A DNA stretch of 64,000 nt from Rhizobium brockwellii (GCF_000769405.2 NZ_CP053439.1:2542001-2606000); one strand, 5' to 3'; numbered from the stretch's first letter, positions 7,989 through 17,034 are shown. The notes: a model not told the origin generated them from the sequence alone. Program-made: numbers and translations.

Positions 7989-9020
7989 ATGCAATACCGC
8001 ACGCTTGGAAGAACCGGCATCAAGGTCAGCCCCTATTGCCTCGGCGCAATGATGTTCGGCGCTGCCGGCAATCCTGACCACGAGGATTCGATCCGGATCA
8101 TCCACAAGGCTCTCGATGCCGGCATAAACTTCATCGACACCGCCGATATCTACAGCCGCGGCGAATCCGAGGAGATCGTCGGCAAGGCGCTCAAGGGCCG
8201 GCGCGACGACGTCGTGCTCGCCACCAAGGCACATCTGCCGATGGGCGACGACCCGAACCGACAGGGCAATTCGCGCCGCTGGCTGATCCGCGCAGTCGAG
8301 GATTCGCTCCGTCGCCTGCAGACCGACCATATCGATCTCTACCTGATCCACCGGCCGGCACCCGATACCGACATCGAGGAGACGCTATCGGCCCTCACCG
8401 ACCTGATACAGGCGGGCAAGGTGCGTGCCGTGGGATCGTCGACCTTCCCCGTCTCGGAAATCGTCGAGGCGCAATGGGTTTCCGAGCGCCGCGGGCTGGC
8501 ACGTTTCCGCGCCGAGCAGCCGCCCTATTCGATCCTCAATCGTAGCATCGAACGCGAAGTGCTGCCCGCCTGCGAGCGCTATGGAATGGGCGCGTTGGTG
8601 TGGAGCCCGCTGGCGATGGGCATGCTCACCGGCAAATACCGCAAGGGCGCGCCGCAGCCCGACAGCGCCCGCGCCAAACGCTTCCCCAGGCAGATGAATG
8701 ATGAGCGCCGGCTGGACGCGGTCGAACGGCTCATCCCGCTCGCGCAGCAGGCGGGGCTTTCGCTGGCACACATGGCGATGGCCTTCGCTATCGCCCATCC
8801 CGCCGTCACCTCGGCAATCATCGGCCCGCGCACGATGGAGCACTTCGACGATCTGCTTGCCGGCGCCGGGGTGAGCCTGACGGACGAAATACTCGACCGG
8901 ATCGACGCGATCGTCCCGCCCGGCACCGACACCGGCCCGTTGGAGGCGGCCTATAACCCGCCTGCGGTAACGCTGCCCAGCCTGCGCCGCCGCCCGATAA
9001 CAGAGCGCTTCGCCGCCTGA
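7989..9020 (+). CDS. aldo/keto reductase
   Basis: An NADPH-dependent aldehyde/ketone reductase with a TIM-barrel fold, 343 aa. The catalytic tetrad is visible: D50 and Y55 in IDTADIYSRG, K80 in LATKAH and H121 in LIHRP. The C-terminal cofactor segment ITSAIIGPRTMEH-type motif is present as TSAIIGPRTME. AAGGAAC before the ATG supports the start. Control by the divergent TetR protein through the double operator at 7861-7917 is a strong inference. It resembles YajO/YdbC-like reductases that clear reactive carbonyls. Confidence 0.93.
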   Translation: MQYRTLGRTGIKVSPYCLGAMMFGAAGNPDHEDSIRIIHKALDAGINFIDTADIYSRGESEEIVGKALKGRRDDVVLATKAHLPMGDDPNRQGNSRRWLIRAVEDSLRRLQTDHIDLYLIHRPAPDTDIEETLSALTDLIQAGKVRAVGSSTFPVSEIVEAQWVSERRGLARFRAEQPPYSILNRSIEREVLPACERYGMGALVWSPLAMGMLTGKYRKGAPQPDSARAKRFPRQMNDERRLDAVERLIPLAQQAGLSLAHMAMAFAIAHPAVTSAIIGPRTMEHFDDLLAGAGVSLTDEILDRIDAIVPPGTDTGPLEAAYNPPAVTLPSLRRRPITERFAA

Positions 9021-9039
9021 CCAGCAGGGAGTGAGGCCC

Positions 9040-9087
9040 GGCCCTGCGAAGCAGGAGCGATCGATCCAGTGACTCGATCGCAGGGCC
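9040..9087. repeat. nested inverted repeat downstream of the aldo-keto reductase
   Basis: GGCCCTGCGA (9040-9049) is exactly complementary to TCGCAGGGCC (9078-9087). Inside lies a second pair, CGATCGA (9058-9064) and TCGATCG (9074-9080), which partly overlaps the outer arm. There is no T-run, so it is either a weak terminator/mRNA stabiliser or a copy of an intergenic palindromic repeat. The next 70 bases hold nothing recognisable. Confidence 0.55.
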
Positions 9088-9158
9088 GAACACCCTGAGC
9101 CCTGCGAAGGGCCGGCAGCGGCGCCTCCCTAATTTGGACAGCACAAAGCAACCTTCGC

Positions 9159-10034
9159 TTAAGGACATTTCTCAAAGAACGTGTCTGGATACGGGTCGTC
9201 ATTGAAACGGTCGATCTCACGCCAGCCGGTTCCGCGATAAAGCTCTGTCGCCTCGGGCAGCGCGCTGTTTGTATCCAGACGCAGGAGTTTGATGGATAAC
9301 TCGCGGGCGATGTTCTCGGCGGCCGTCATAAGGCGTGTTGCGAGCCCAAGGCCACGCGCGGACGGGGCGACCCAGAGCCTTTTGATCTCCGCAACCTCGC
9401 CGCCATTGCCCTTCAGCCCGACACAGCCGATCGGCAGGCCATCCGACATGGCCACCAGGAACGCACCGCACGGACGGATCATATCCTTGGCGTCGGGATC
9501 GCGAGAAAGCGCTACATCGAAACCCTTCTCGAAGCGGCGTGCGAGTTCGCCGTAATATTCGTTCAGACAATAGCTGGCGTCCTCGTGCCGAGGGTCTTTC
9601 TCCTCGAGCACGATCTGCTCACGTCTCAGCGAGGAAGCGACGATATCCATGGCGCGCAGCAGTTCGTCCGGGCGACGATGGCGCGCCAGAAACGATTTCG
9701 CCTGCGCGTTGGAAAGCGCTTCATAAGCCTGAAACTCGGAACGGCCGGTTTCGGTCAGCCTGGCAACGCGCCGACGCGCATCCTGAGGGTTCGGCACCGT
9801 CTCGATGAGACCTTCCTCTTCCAGACTGCGCAGCAGACGGCTCATCAAGCCGGAGTCGAGACCGAGATAATCGCGGATCACCGCAACATCCGATTGCCCC
9901 CGGCCGATCGAATTGAGGACGCGGGCAGCACCCAACGGACGGCCGCGTCCGAGGAAAGACGTATCGAGAGCGCCGACTTCGGAGGTGACGGCACGGTTGA
10001 AGCGACGGACACGAGAGACAGGATCGTAGGTCAT
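9159..10034 (-). CDS. MarR-type DNA-binding domain fused to GNAT acetyltransferase
   Basis: A 291-residue two-domain protein. Residues 1-150 form a MarR-like winged helix (YLGLDSGLMSRLLRSLEEEGLIET is the recognition part). Residues about 165-291 are a GNAT acetyltransferase with the acetyl-CoA loop VAPSARGLGLATRL. Such bifunctional proteins are known in bacteria; the acetyl-acceptor is generally unknown. A perfect palindrome lies just upstream at 10039-10054, suggesting autorepression and control of the divergent gene at 10097. Confidence 0.92.
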   Translation of the reverse strand: MTYDPVSRVRRFNRAVTSEVGALDTSFLGRGRPLGAARVLNSIGRGQSDVAVIRDYLGLDSGLMSRLLRSLEEEGLIETVPNPQDARRRVARLTETGRSEFQAYEALSNAQAKSFLARHRRPDELLRAMDIVASSLRREQIVLEEKDPRHEDASYCLNEYYGELARRFEKGFDVALSRDPDAKDMIRPCGAFLVAMSDGLPIGCVGLKGNGGEVAEIKRLWVAPSARGLGLATRLMTAAENIARELSIKLLRLDTNSALPEATELYRGTGWREIDRFNDDPYPDTFFEKCP

Positions 10035-10038
10035 ATTG

Positions 10039-10054
10039 TCTGACTTTAGTCAGA
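10039..10054. promoter_or_regulatory. MarR operator candidate (TCTGAC-N4-GTCAGA)
   Basis: A perfect 6-base inverted repeat with spacer TTTA, five bases from the start codon of the MarR-GNAT gene. Size and position fit a MarR-dimer site that blocks transcription of its own gene. Confidence 0.6.
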
Positions 10055-10096
10055 TAATTGATCCTGTCAATTCAAAGCACTCCAGGGGGCGCGCAA

Positions 10097-10993
10097 ATGA
10101 GCCGCGCACTCCCCGCCATCCGCTTTGCGCGCCACCATCGCCTCGCCTATGGGAATGACAGCACTCCCAAGGCCCCTCCCGTGTTCCGTTATGCTCTCCA
10201 CGCCCTGATCGTTCTCATCCTGACGCTGCTGACGCAGATCGGCGGCATCGCCTATCTCGTGGCGCTGGCCGCATCGCGCGGCTGGGGCTTACGGCGATTT
10301 CTGGCAAAGCTTACAATCTTTCTGCTTTGCTATGCAGGCGCCACGCTTGCCGCGATCCTTGCCGCGCCGATCTTCGGGCGGGTTCCCCTCTCCTGCGTCG
10401 CCGGCGCCGAAGACAGGCTCGTGGTCCGCTCCCCGATCTACTGCCTGCTGAACCGCAACTACGTCACTCCAGACGTGCGCGATCTGGCAAAGGCGCTTGC
10501 CGCCGACATGGACAAGGAGTTTCCGGGAACCATCACGGTCGCGCTGGATGGGAATTTCCCCTTCGTGAGAGGCTTTCCGCTGCTGCCGCATCTGTCGCAT
10601 GCCGACGGGAAAAAGCTCGACTTCGCCTATTATTACAAGGATGTGGACGGTGCCTTCCTGAATGGCGCCACCCGCTCCCCGATCGGCTATTTCGCCTTCG
10701 AGCAACCCGCCCCCGGCGACGAACTGCAATGCGAAGGGCGCAACGACTGGCTTACCACCCGCTGGAACTTCGATGCGCTGCAGCCTCTGTTTCCGACCTA
10801 TCGGATCGAGGAGCAGCGCACATCGGCCGCGATCGGCTGGTTGACGAGCGAAGGCGTGACGCGCTTCGGCCTGCAGAAGATCTTCATCGAGCCGCATCTG
10901 AAGAACGCGCTCGGCATCACCGACGGCCATGTCCGCTTTCAAGGCTGCCGCGCCGCCCGCCACGACGACCATATTCATATCCAGGTGGAGTAG
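10097..10993 (+). CDS. membrane protein with LAS-type (M15/M74-like) metallopeptidase signature
   Basis: A 298-residue protein of uncharacterised family. Two hydrophobic segments occur near residues 32-53 and 67-87. The remainder is probably periplasmic. It carries SHADGKKLDFAYYY, matching the S-H-x-x-G-x-x-x-D zinc motif of LAS peptidases, and ends with HDDHIHIQVE, matching their second H-x-H ligand. This pair is the fingerprint of D-Ala-D-Ala carboxypeptidases and MepA-type murein endopeptidases, so a cell-wall peptidase role is inferred. AGGGGGC about nine bases ahead supports the ATG at 10097. Confidence 0.7.
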   Translation: MSRALPAIRFARHHRLAYGNDSTPKAPPVFRYALHALIVLILTLLTQIGGIAYLVALAASRGWGLRRFLAKLTIFLLCYAGATLAAILAAPIFGRVPLSCVAGAEDRLVVRSPIYCLLNRNYVTPDVRDLAKALAADMDKEFPGTITVALDGNFPFVRGFPLLPHLSHADGKKLDFAYYYKDVDGAFLNGATRSPIGYFAFEQPAPGDELQCEGRNDWLTTRWNFDALQPLFPTYRIEEQRTSAAIGWLTSEGVTRFGLQKIFIEPHLKNALGITDGHVRFQGCRAARHDDHIHIQVE

Positions 10994-11202
10994 TTGTGGT
11001 CCGTTAGGGCCGGCGTTCGGCCAGCGGCAGGCATTCGCCTCATGGAGTCTCGAAGCGGCCCCATGCCACACTGGGTGACGGGAGGAAGGATCAACAACCT
11101 TTACGATTCTTAGGGCATCCGTGAGATAGCGTGCAACGCGCGGTGCGGCCTCCGAGGAGGAGGCAGCACCGCCGGCGCCATCTGTCAGACTTGGAACACG
11201 CA

Positions 11203-12663
11203 ATGATCAATCGGATATCCCCCGTAGTTACGTTAGACCAAGCGGCCGCGCTGATGCGCCCTCACCGTTCTAAAAGCATAAGACTGGACCGAATCTGGCC
11301 GCCGAATGAAACCACGGGACTGCTGTCGCAGATAGGAGGACGACCGAATCTTCCGCCGGACTGGGTTTGGCCCACGATCGATTTCGAGGATGGCACAACG
11401 GCATCGTTGGATTTTCTGGCCCAAATCAATCTGGAGGAACTGCCAGACATCGAGGCTCGGGGCGCGCTTCCGAAATCCGGCATGCTCTATTTCTTTGCAT
11501 TGTCGCAATCGAACGAGCCGCTCGAGTCATATGGTTCGGATGCCTGGCGCGTCCTCTACTACCCCGACAATCCGGCGGATCTGCCCAGCCGCCCGGCTCC
11601 GGAAGACGCCGGATGGAAGATCGATCATCTGGATTACGGTCAAACAGACGCAAGCAGCTACCGAAATCCGGACGGTCCCAGAGGTGAGCTTTTTCCGAGA
11701 TGCACCGTTCGGTTTACTGTGATCGATGTTTGGGATCTTCCGCGATTTTCTGGACGAGATGATCCTCGGCTTCGGCCTTTCGAGGATGCCATTTGCGGGG
11801 AGCCGGCTGATCTCGACAAGCCAGCTGGCATTGCGGATGTCATCCGGACTTTCTGGAAAGATATGAATCCGTTCAAGCCCAAGACATCGAAGGCGCCAGA
11901 GCCCCCCCGAAAAGAAGCCCCGCAAGCCAGAGCCGACATCGAGATGCGCGACATCGACAGCCTGGCTTACGATTGCCTCCAAATGTTGTGCGTCGAGGAA
12001 CAGCGCGATTTTTACCAATCAAGAGTCGAACTGAATCCCGAGAGCCTGCCATACCGTGCAGAAGACGCAGTCATGGTTTTGAACGAAGCGAGAAATACTT
12101 GGTTCGAGAATATATTGCCAATCGAAACCGTTCTCGACCACGAGGGCAAATACTCCGACGCTTTGCTGCAAGCCTACAACGATTGGAGGGCGCAAGCTGT
12201 CGCCCTCACTCACAACCTCGTTGCCATGGGCAGAGAAACCAGGCTTTCGCCCGAAGATCGCGGAAAGGTTCTAGACGTCTTGGAACAGAATGTCCGGCTG
12301 CAAAAGCAAGCGAGACAATATGCCTCGCACCCGCATCTCGAATTTACTTTGCGTGCATCTCTAACGACCCTTCTTTCTGATTTTCCCGGAATCGCCGAAA
12401 AGGAACCGGAATTGCTCGCGGTCGGCGATCCTGACAATCGGGTTGAGCTGAACGGATTCCTGTCTCACCGAATGTTCGGGAACGGGAAAGGGATACAAGA
12501 AGACCTCGATGATGATGAGGTTCTCTTGCTTCAACTCTGCAGCGATTCCGATGGCCCACGCTTCATGTGGTGGGACGTTGGAGCCATACGATTCTGGATC
12601 AAACGAGAAGCGCTCGAAACCTGCCAGTTTCATCTGGTCGAGGCGGAGATCGAAGGTCACTGA
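11203..12663 (+). CDS. DUF1963 (YwqG-like) domain protein with long helical insert
   Basis: A 486-residue cytoplasmic protein. The N-terminal half (FLAQINLEELP, GMLYFFA) and the C-terminal half (HRMFGNGKGIQ, LLLQLCSDSD, MWWDVGAIRFWI) are the two parts of a YwqG/DUF1963 fold. They are separated by about 200 residues holding a Pro-rich linker (residues 225-245) and a mostly helical region. Family members are usually near 250-300 aa, so the insert is unusual. Function is unknown. Codon use is less GC-biased than in the neighbours, which may indicate acquisition. The ATG at 11203 is selected because the frame upstream is Arg-rich and lacks homology. Confidence 0.75.
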   Translation: MINRISPVVTLDQAAALMRPHRSKSIRLDRIWPPNETTGLLSQIGGRPNLPPDWVWPTIDFEDGTTASLDFLAQINLEELPDIEARGALPKSGMLYFFALSQSNEPLESYGSDAWRVLYYPDNPADLPSRPAPEDAGWKIDHLDYGQTDASSYRNPDGPRGELFPRCTVRFTVIDVWDLPRFSGRDDPRLRPFEDAICGEPADLDKPAGIADVIRTFWKDMNPFKPKTSKAPEPPRKEAPQARADIEMRDIDSLAYDCLQMLCVEEQRDFYQSRVELNPESLPYRAEDAVMVLNEARNTWFENILPIETVLDHEGKYSDALLQAYNDWRAQAVALTHNLVAMGRETRLSPEDRGKVLDVLEQNVRLQKQARQYASHPHLEFTLRASLTTLLSDFPGIAEKEPELLAVGDPDNRVELNGFLSHRMFGNGKGIQEDLDDDEVLLLQLCSDSDGPRFMWWDVGAIRFWIKREALETCQFHLVEAEIEGH

Positions 12664-12723
12664 GAGCAGCAATGCGCCTTCGGGGCCTCGCCTGACTGAC
12701 AAGGGACCACCTGTGAATGCAGC

Positions 12724-13191
12724 CTATCTCAACGGCAGTTCGTAGCTCCGCTTCAGCGTTTCCATCGGCACGTCGGTCTTGACGCTGAGCACACTTGGAA
12801 TGCGCGTCAGGTGATCGGCCTGAAAACGCCAGTAGCTATGCAGATCGGCGGTGACGATCCGAAGCACGGCATCACATTCCCCTGTCGTCAGGTAGCACTC
12901 CATCACCTCGGGAAACCGCCTGACGGCTTCGGCGAACTGAAGCGTGACCTCGGCGTCCTGGGTCTTGAACCAAACGCGGGCAAAAACGGTCAGCCCCGCT
13001 CCGACCTTTGCAGGGTCCAGCACGGCGACGTAGCGATCGATGATCCCGGCATCTTCCAGCAGCCGGACGCGACGCAGGCACGGTGACGGCGACAGGCCTA
13101 CCTCCTTCGCCAGATCGACGTTCGAAATACGCCCGTCACGCTGAAGCACGCGCAGGATATGACGGTCGATCGAGTCCAGGATGGTTGGCAT
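12724..13191 (-). CDS. Lrp/AsnC family transcriptional regulator
   Basis: A 155-residue feast/famine regulator. The N-terminal helix-turn-helix ISNVDLAKEVGLSPSPCLRRVRLLEDAG is followed by an AsnC ligand domain containing ECYLTTGECDAVLRIV, the typical G-x-x-D effector loop. These proteins bind amino acids and form octamers. It diverges from the argG paralogue at 13316, and a TGGCAT-AAT-ATGCCA palindrome lies between them. Control of that gene by an amino-acid signal (possibly arginine or citrulline) is inferred. Confidence 0.93.
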   Translation of the reverse strand: MPTILDSIDRHILRVLQRDGRISNVDLAKEVGLSPSPCLRRVRLLEDAGIIDRYVAVLDPAKVGAGLTVFARVWFKTQDAEVTLQFAEAVRRFPEVMECYLTTGECDAVLRIVTADLHSYWRFQADHLTRIPSVLSVKTDVPMETLKRSYELPLR

Positions 13192-13216
13192 TTGATAGCT
13201 CCGATTGCTGCTGCAA

Positions 13217-13231
13217 TGGCATAATATGCCA
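13217..13231. promoter_or_regulatory. candidate AsnC-type operator (15-base palindrome)
   Basis: TGGCAT-AAT-ATGCCA is a perfect inverted repeat 25 bases upstream of the regulator's start and about 85 bases before argG. It is A/T-rich at the centre, as Lrp/AsnC sites usually are. Confidence 0.55.
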
Positions 13232-13315
13232 AACTTTCGCAATTTTACGGATGCTTCGCAACCTCATTGCGCAAGACTTGGCCTATCGTTCCAGCATCGA
13301 GATGGAGATGGGTCA

Positions 13316-14527
13316 ATGACCAAGTTAGAGAAAATTGTACTTTCTTATTCGGGCGGGCTGGATACCTCTATTATCCTCAAATGGTTGCAGGAAACCTACG
13401 GATGCGAGGTGGTGACTTTCACCGCCGATCTCGGCCAGGACGAGGAGCTCGAGCCGGCGCGCGCCAAGGCGGAAATGTCAGGGGTCAAGGACATCCGCAT
13501 CGTCGATCTGCGCGAGGAGTTCGTCCGCGATTTCGTCTTTCCGATGCTGCGGGCGAACGCACTCTATGAGGGGCAGTACCTGCTGGGCAGCTCCATCGCA
13601 CGGCCGCTGATTGCCAAGCATCTGGTGGGCATAGCCCGGGAGGTCGGCGCGCATGCCGTTGCTCACGGTGCGACAGGCAAGGGCAATGATCAGCTTCGTT
13701 TCGAGCTGGCCGTCAATGCGCTCGACCCATCGATTAAGGTCATTGCTCCCTGGCGCCAATGGAACATCCGCTCCCGCATGCAGCTTCTGGAATATGCCGA
13801 GAAGCATCGGATCCCGGTGCCGAGCGACAAGCGCGGCGAGGCGCCGTTCTCGATCGACGCCAACCTGCTGCACACCTCGACCGAAGGCAAGAGTCTCGAA
13901 AATCCGGCGGAGGTCGCGCCCGATCATGTCTATCAGCGCACGGTCGATCCGGTCGACGCTCCCGACACGCCGGAGATCGTCACCATCGGTTTCGAGAGGG
14001 GCGATCCGGTTTCGGTGAACGGCAAGGCCATGACGCCGGCCGCATTGCCGACCGAGCTCAATGGACGGGGCGGCCGGCACGGCGTTGGGCGGCTCGATCT
14101 GGTTGAAAACCGCTTCATCGGCATGAAGTCGAGGGGAATATACGAAACGCCGGGAGGGACGATCCTGCTCACGGCGCATCGCGGCATCGAATCGATCACG
14201 CTCGATCGCGCCGCAGCGCATCTGAAGGACGAGATCATGCCCCGCTACGCCGAGCTGATCTATAACGGCTTCTGGTTCGCACCCGAGCGGGAAATGCTGC
14301 AAGCCTTGATCGACCAAAGCCAAGCCTTCGTCAGCGGCGAAGTGACGCTCAGGCTCTACAAGGGAAGCGCTTCGGTCATCTCGCGCACGTCCCGCTGCTC
14401 ACTCTACTCGGCCGACCTCGTCACCTTCGAGGAAAGCGCCATCGCCTACGATCATCATGATGCCGAAGGCTTCATCAGGCTCAACGGATTACGGCTCAGA
14501 AGCTGGGCCGCCCGCAACCGCAGATGA
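13316..14527 (+). CDS. argG: argininosuccinate synthase
   Basis: The enzyme joins citrulline and aspartate with ATP to make argininosuccinate, the penultimate step of arginine synthesis. The N-terminal PP-motif SYSGGLDTS (residues 10-18) binds [30 protein letters not shown] and the C-terminal [14 protein letters not shown] are conserved. At 403 aa it is full length. The ATG at 13316 follows a GAGATGGG ribosome binding site; the upstream frame from 13205 lies in the promoter region. It stands alone beside an AsnC regulator, not in an arginine operon. It may be a second, conditionally expressed copy; that needs the rest of the genome. Confidence 0.95.
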   Translation: MTKLEKIVLSYSGGLDTSIILKWLQETYGCEVVTFTADLGQDEELEPARAKAEMSGVKDIRIVDLREEFVRDFVFPMLRANALYEGQYLLGSSIARPLIAKHLVGIAREVGAHAVAHGATGKGNDQLRFELAVNALDPSIKVIAPWRQWNIRSRMQLLEYAEKHRIPVPSDKRGEAPFSIDANLLHTSTEGKSLENPAEVAPDHVYQRTVDPVDAPDTPEIVTIGFERGDPVSVNGKAMTPAALPTELNGRGGRHGVGRLDLVENRFIGMKSRGIYETPGGTILLTAHRGIESITLDRAAAHLKDEIMPRYAELIYNGFWFAPEREMLQALIDQSQAFVSGEVTLRLYKGSASVISRTSRCSLYSADLVTFEESAIAYDHHDAEGFIRLNGLRLRSWAARNRR

Positions 14528-14715
14528 CCGCCCGATCTTAAGTCAGCCAGCGTACTCAACGCTCGGCAGATACCGAACGAAACGGGCCGGTTCAGATACC
14601 CATAAACTGCGAAGGTCAGATGGGCGGATAGGTCAATGTCCACATTGACCGCACCTACCCTCATGGCTGACCGAAGCAGTCCCGGCATCCACAGAGAAGC
14701 GAATCCAATTTCAAA

Positions 14716-14729
14716 CGATTTTAAAATCG
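14716..14729. promoter_or_regulatory. A/T-rich palindrome in the argG-VOC gap
   Basis: CGATTTTAAAATCG is a perfect 14-base palindrome. A partial copy (CGATTTTAATTTTATCG) follows around 14747. The stretch 14696-14800 is markedly A/T-rich compared with its surroundings, as expected for a promoter or binding site of an unidentified regulator. It precedes the small frame at 14844. Confidence 0.4.
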
Positions 14730-14843
14730 CAACTCGACAAGTTAATCGATTTTAATTTTATCGTTAAAATTTTCTTGTTGCAACGCAAAAGAATTTAGAC
14801 ATTAATTTGTGCGGATGCTCAGTTTATTCGTTGGAGAACTCGC

Positions 14844-15017
14844 ATGACTGTGACATTTCCGCTAACCGAAAAGCGCGACGCCGAGACATTGCTGAAACAC
14901 TTGACGTCGCACAACCTCAGCTTTCCGGGAAACTGCGTCGTGTCGCTCAAGGCGCACGTCGCCCAGGTCTCATCCTCTCATACGACCGCACTCGGCACCG
15001 CCCGTACCGCATGGTAG
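14844..15017 (+). CDS. possible small protein, 57 aa
   Basis: A short frame (MTVTFPLTEKRDAETLLKHLTSHN...) with GGAG about eight bases ahead, directly downstream of an A/T-rich, promoter-like region. It is Thr/Ser/His-rich with no membrane segment and no recognised family. The opposite strand is not open over the same stretch. Support is the ribosome binding site and the promoter-like context. It may be a remnant. Confidence 0.35.
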   Translation: MTVTFPLTEKRDAETLLKHLTSHNLSFPGNCVVSLKAHVAQVSSSHTTALGTARTAW

Positions 15018-15053
15018 TCCCTGAGACGTCGAATTGCGGCAATCAAACTAGCC

Positions 15054-15437
15054 TCAGTCGTCGTAGACGACAGCAATCTTGTTTCCGGTGGGGTCGCGCA
15101 CGTAGGCGGAATACCAGTTCGGCCCGTAGTGCGGACGTAGACCAGGCGCGCCGTCGTCCGTTCCGCCGTTTGTCATGGCCGCATCGTAAAAAGCGTCCAC
15201 CTCGGCATGGGACTGGGCCATGAAACCAACCATCGAGCCATTTCCGGCGCTCGCCGGTTCGCCGTTGAACGGCGTGCAAACCCACAGAACGAAACCGTCA
15301 CCCTTCCCGCCTTCGGAATAGGCGCTCCATCCGGGAAATTCCCGATGTTTGCTCCATCCGATCGTTGCCAAGGTCGCATCATAAAACCCACTCGATTTGG
15401 CGGAATCGATTGCACCGACTGTTGCGTAGACACTCAT
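15054..15437 (-). CDS. VOC family protein (glyoxalase/dioxygenase-like)
   Basis: A 127-residue protein of the vicinal-oxygen-chelate fold. SAKSSGFYDATLATIGW, EVDAFYDAAMTNGGTDDGAPGLR and the ending YVRDPTGNKIAVVY are typical of small single-domain members. The family includes glyoxalases, dioxygenases and drug-binding resistance proteins; which applies here is unknown. GGAAGAGAAG ahead of the ATG at 15437 sets the start, although the frame is open further upstream. Confidence 0.88.
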   Translation of the reverse strand: MSVYATVGAIDSAKSSGFYDATLATIGWSKHREFPGWSAYSEGGKGDGFVLWVCTPFNGEPASAGNGSMVGFMAQSHAEVDAFYDAAMTNGGTDDGAPGLRPHYGPNWYSAYVRDPTGNKIAVVYDD

Positions 15438-15642
15438 GATCTTCTCTTCCCTGCTGCAGGATCGGGAGAATTCATATCGCGCCGATACGAACACAACAAG
15501 AACGATGAGTTGTGGTTTTCGCGACAAATCAGCGGATACCAATCACGCTGTGAACCAGCGATACCGGAGCCGGCAACTCCGGCATGCATCGCTAGAGTAG
15601 TGATTGATCGCAATGGTCGGTCGGCGTCTCCAATCGCACATC

Positions 15643-15891
15643 CTATCGTTCTTCAGCCAGTTTCTTGTCCCGTCGATGTGATCGGAGAATTTGTTCAGCC
15701 TTTTCAACAGATGGAAGTGGACGTTCTGTTCTGATGATATGAAATGCTCCGCAATTGTCATCGGGGCACCCGCAAGACACCGCGTCAACGTGATACCTAG
15801 TTTGCCCAGTTCGCTTTTGCAGAGCGTTCGTTCTCTCTTCGCTCTTCCTCGTGTCAATGATTGCACCGCGCTTTAGAAGCTTACCAACCAT
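15643..15891 (-). CDS. hypothetical protein with CGCPDDNCG motif, 82 aa
   Basis: A small basic protein with a central Cys/His cluster, VSCGCPDDNCGAFHIIRTERPLPS, followed by a charged helical end. The C-x-C-x4-C...H arrangement could bind zinc. The ATG at 15889-15891 has only a weak GAGGC ahead. Competing frames overlap on the same strand, so coding is uncertain; this one was chosen for its protein-like composition and the Cys motif. Confidence 0.4.
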   Translation of the reverse strand: MVGKLLKRGAIIDTRKSEERTNALQKRTGQTRYHVDAVSCGCPDDNCGAFHIIRTERPLPSVEKAEQILRSHRRDKKLAEER

Positions 15892-16012
15892 CGCTTCTGC
15901 CTCGTGTCGTCTTGTCAGCCTTATAATACAGCATCGTCGAGCGTCGCAACGAGCCGGAAGCCCCACCGCATCAAACTATTGAAATATCACAATTAAACGC
16001 TTCATTGGCGAT

Positions 16013-16810
16013 ATGAAAGAGAGCCCTGCACCGATGAGCTATCTCAAACACAGCGTGCTCGCCGCCGCCATCATGCTGACAGCAACGATGACATCCCTGG
16101 ATCAGGCGCATGCGCAAGCATGCGAGCAGGAAAGCTTCGAAGAGGCGAAATACGTTGTCTGCACGCTGGAACCGGGCAAAGCCGACCTGCGATTGTTCTG
16201 GAAGAACGCCGATGGAGCCCCATACCGCGCGTTTTCAAGCCTAGCCGAAGCCGTTCGCGCCGAAGGGCGAACGCTGGCTTTCGCCGTCAACGCCGGGATG
16301 TACCGGGCCGATTTTTCGCCGATGGGACTCTATGTCGAGAACGGCAGGGAATTGAACCCCGCCAATACGACAGAGGCCGAAAGCTCCTCGGGTCAGGTGC
16401 CGAATTTTTATAAGAAGCCGAACGGCGTATTCTTTCTCGGTGAAACAGGCGCCGGGATACTCCCGACCGATGAATTTCTGAAACGCCGGCCCAAGGCGCG
16501 GTTCGCCACCCAGTCCGGCCCGATGCTTGTCATCGCCAACAAGCTGAACCCGATCTTCATCTTCGGCTCGACAGACCGGACCCGCCGCAGCGGTGTCGGA
16601 ACCTGCGAGCGCGGCGCGGTTCGTTTCGCGATCAGCGAAGACAGTGTGAATTTCCACGATTTCGCACGCCTCTTCCGCGACCATCTGAAATGCCCGGATG
16701 CCTTGTTTCTCGATGGCGGACGCGGTGTCGGGCTTTACAATCCTGACATGGGCCACAACGACTGGTCCTGGCACGGCGGCTACGGCCCTATCTTTGGGCT
16801 TGTCGAATAG
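16013..16810 (+). CDS. exported phosphodiester glycosidase family protein (DUF2233/NAGPA)
   Basis: A 265-residue secreted protein. An N-terminal signal peptide (HSVLAAAIMLTATMTSLDQAHAQA, cleavage likely after AHA) is followed by a NAGPA-type domain. AFAVNAGMY, SPMGLYVENG, ATQSGPMLV and LFLDGGRGVGLY are family hallmarks. Relatives hydrolyse GlcNAc-1-phosphodiesters or similar linkages; the rhizobial substrate is unknown. The start could also be the ATG at 16034, which has GAGAG ahead. It acts in the periplasm or outside the cell. Confidence 0.88.
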   Translation: MKESPAPMSYLKHSVLAAAIMLTATMTSLDQAHAQACEQESFEEAKYVVCTLEPGKADLRLFWKNADGAPYRAFSSLAEAVRAEGRTLAFAVNAGMYRADFSPMGLYVENGRELNPANTTEAESSSGQVPNFYKKPNGVFFLGETGAGILPTDEFLKRRPKARFATQSGPMLVIANKLNPIFIFGSTDRTRRSGVGTCERGAVRFAISEDSVNFHDFARLFRDHLKCPDALFLDGGRGVGLYNPDMGHNDWSWHGGYGPIFGLVE

Positions 16811-17034
16811 CGCATGGGAGAGTTCGCCTTCATCAACGCCCGCGATCCCGTCAGCGGGCCTTTGCATCTGGCCGGAGGCGGAGCGGCCGCTGTTCCGCCC
16901 GATACGCAAACAAAATTCGGAAGAGTCGCTTTGAAAAGCAATTGCGGCAATCGCTACGATCCTATGTCTTTCTTTGCGCGGCGATTCTAACGTCGATCGG
17001 CTGATCGATTGGAAGTCCTCAGGAGGAGATGAGT

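Noticed and set aside
10289..11203. 304-codon open frame on the minus strand
   Set aside because: Antisense to the LAS-like membrane protein, whose membrane helices and zinc motifs support the plus strand.
15543..15866. 107-codon minus-strand frame overlapping the CGCPDDNCG gene
   Set aside because: Composition is Arg/Asn/Trp-rich and irregular; the overlapping frame with the Cys motif is more protein-like.
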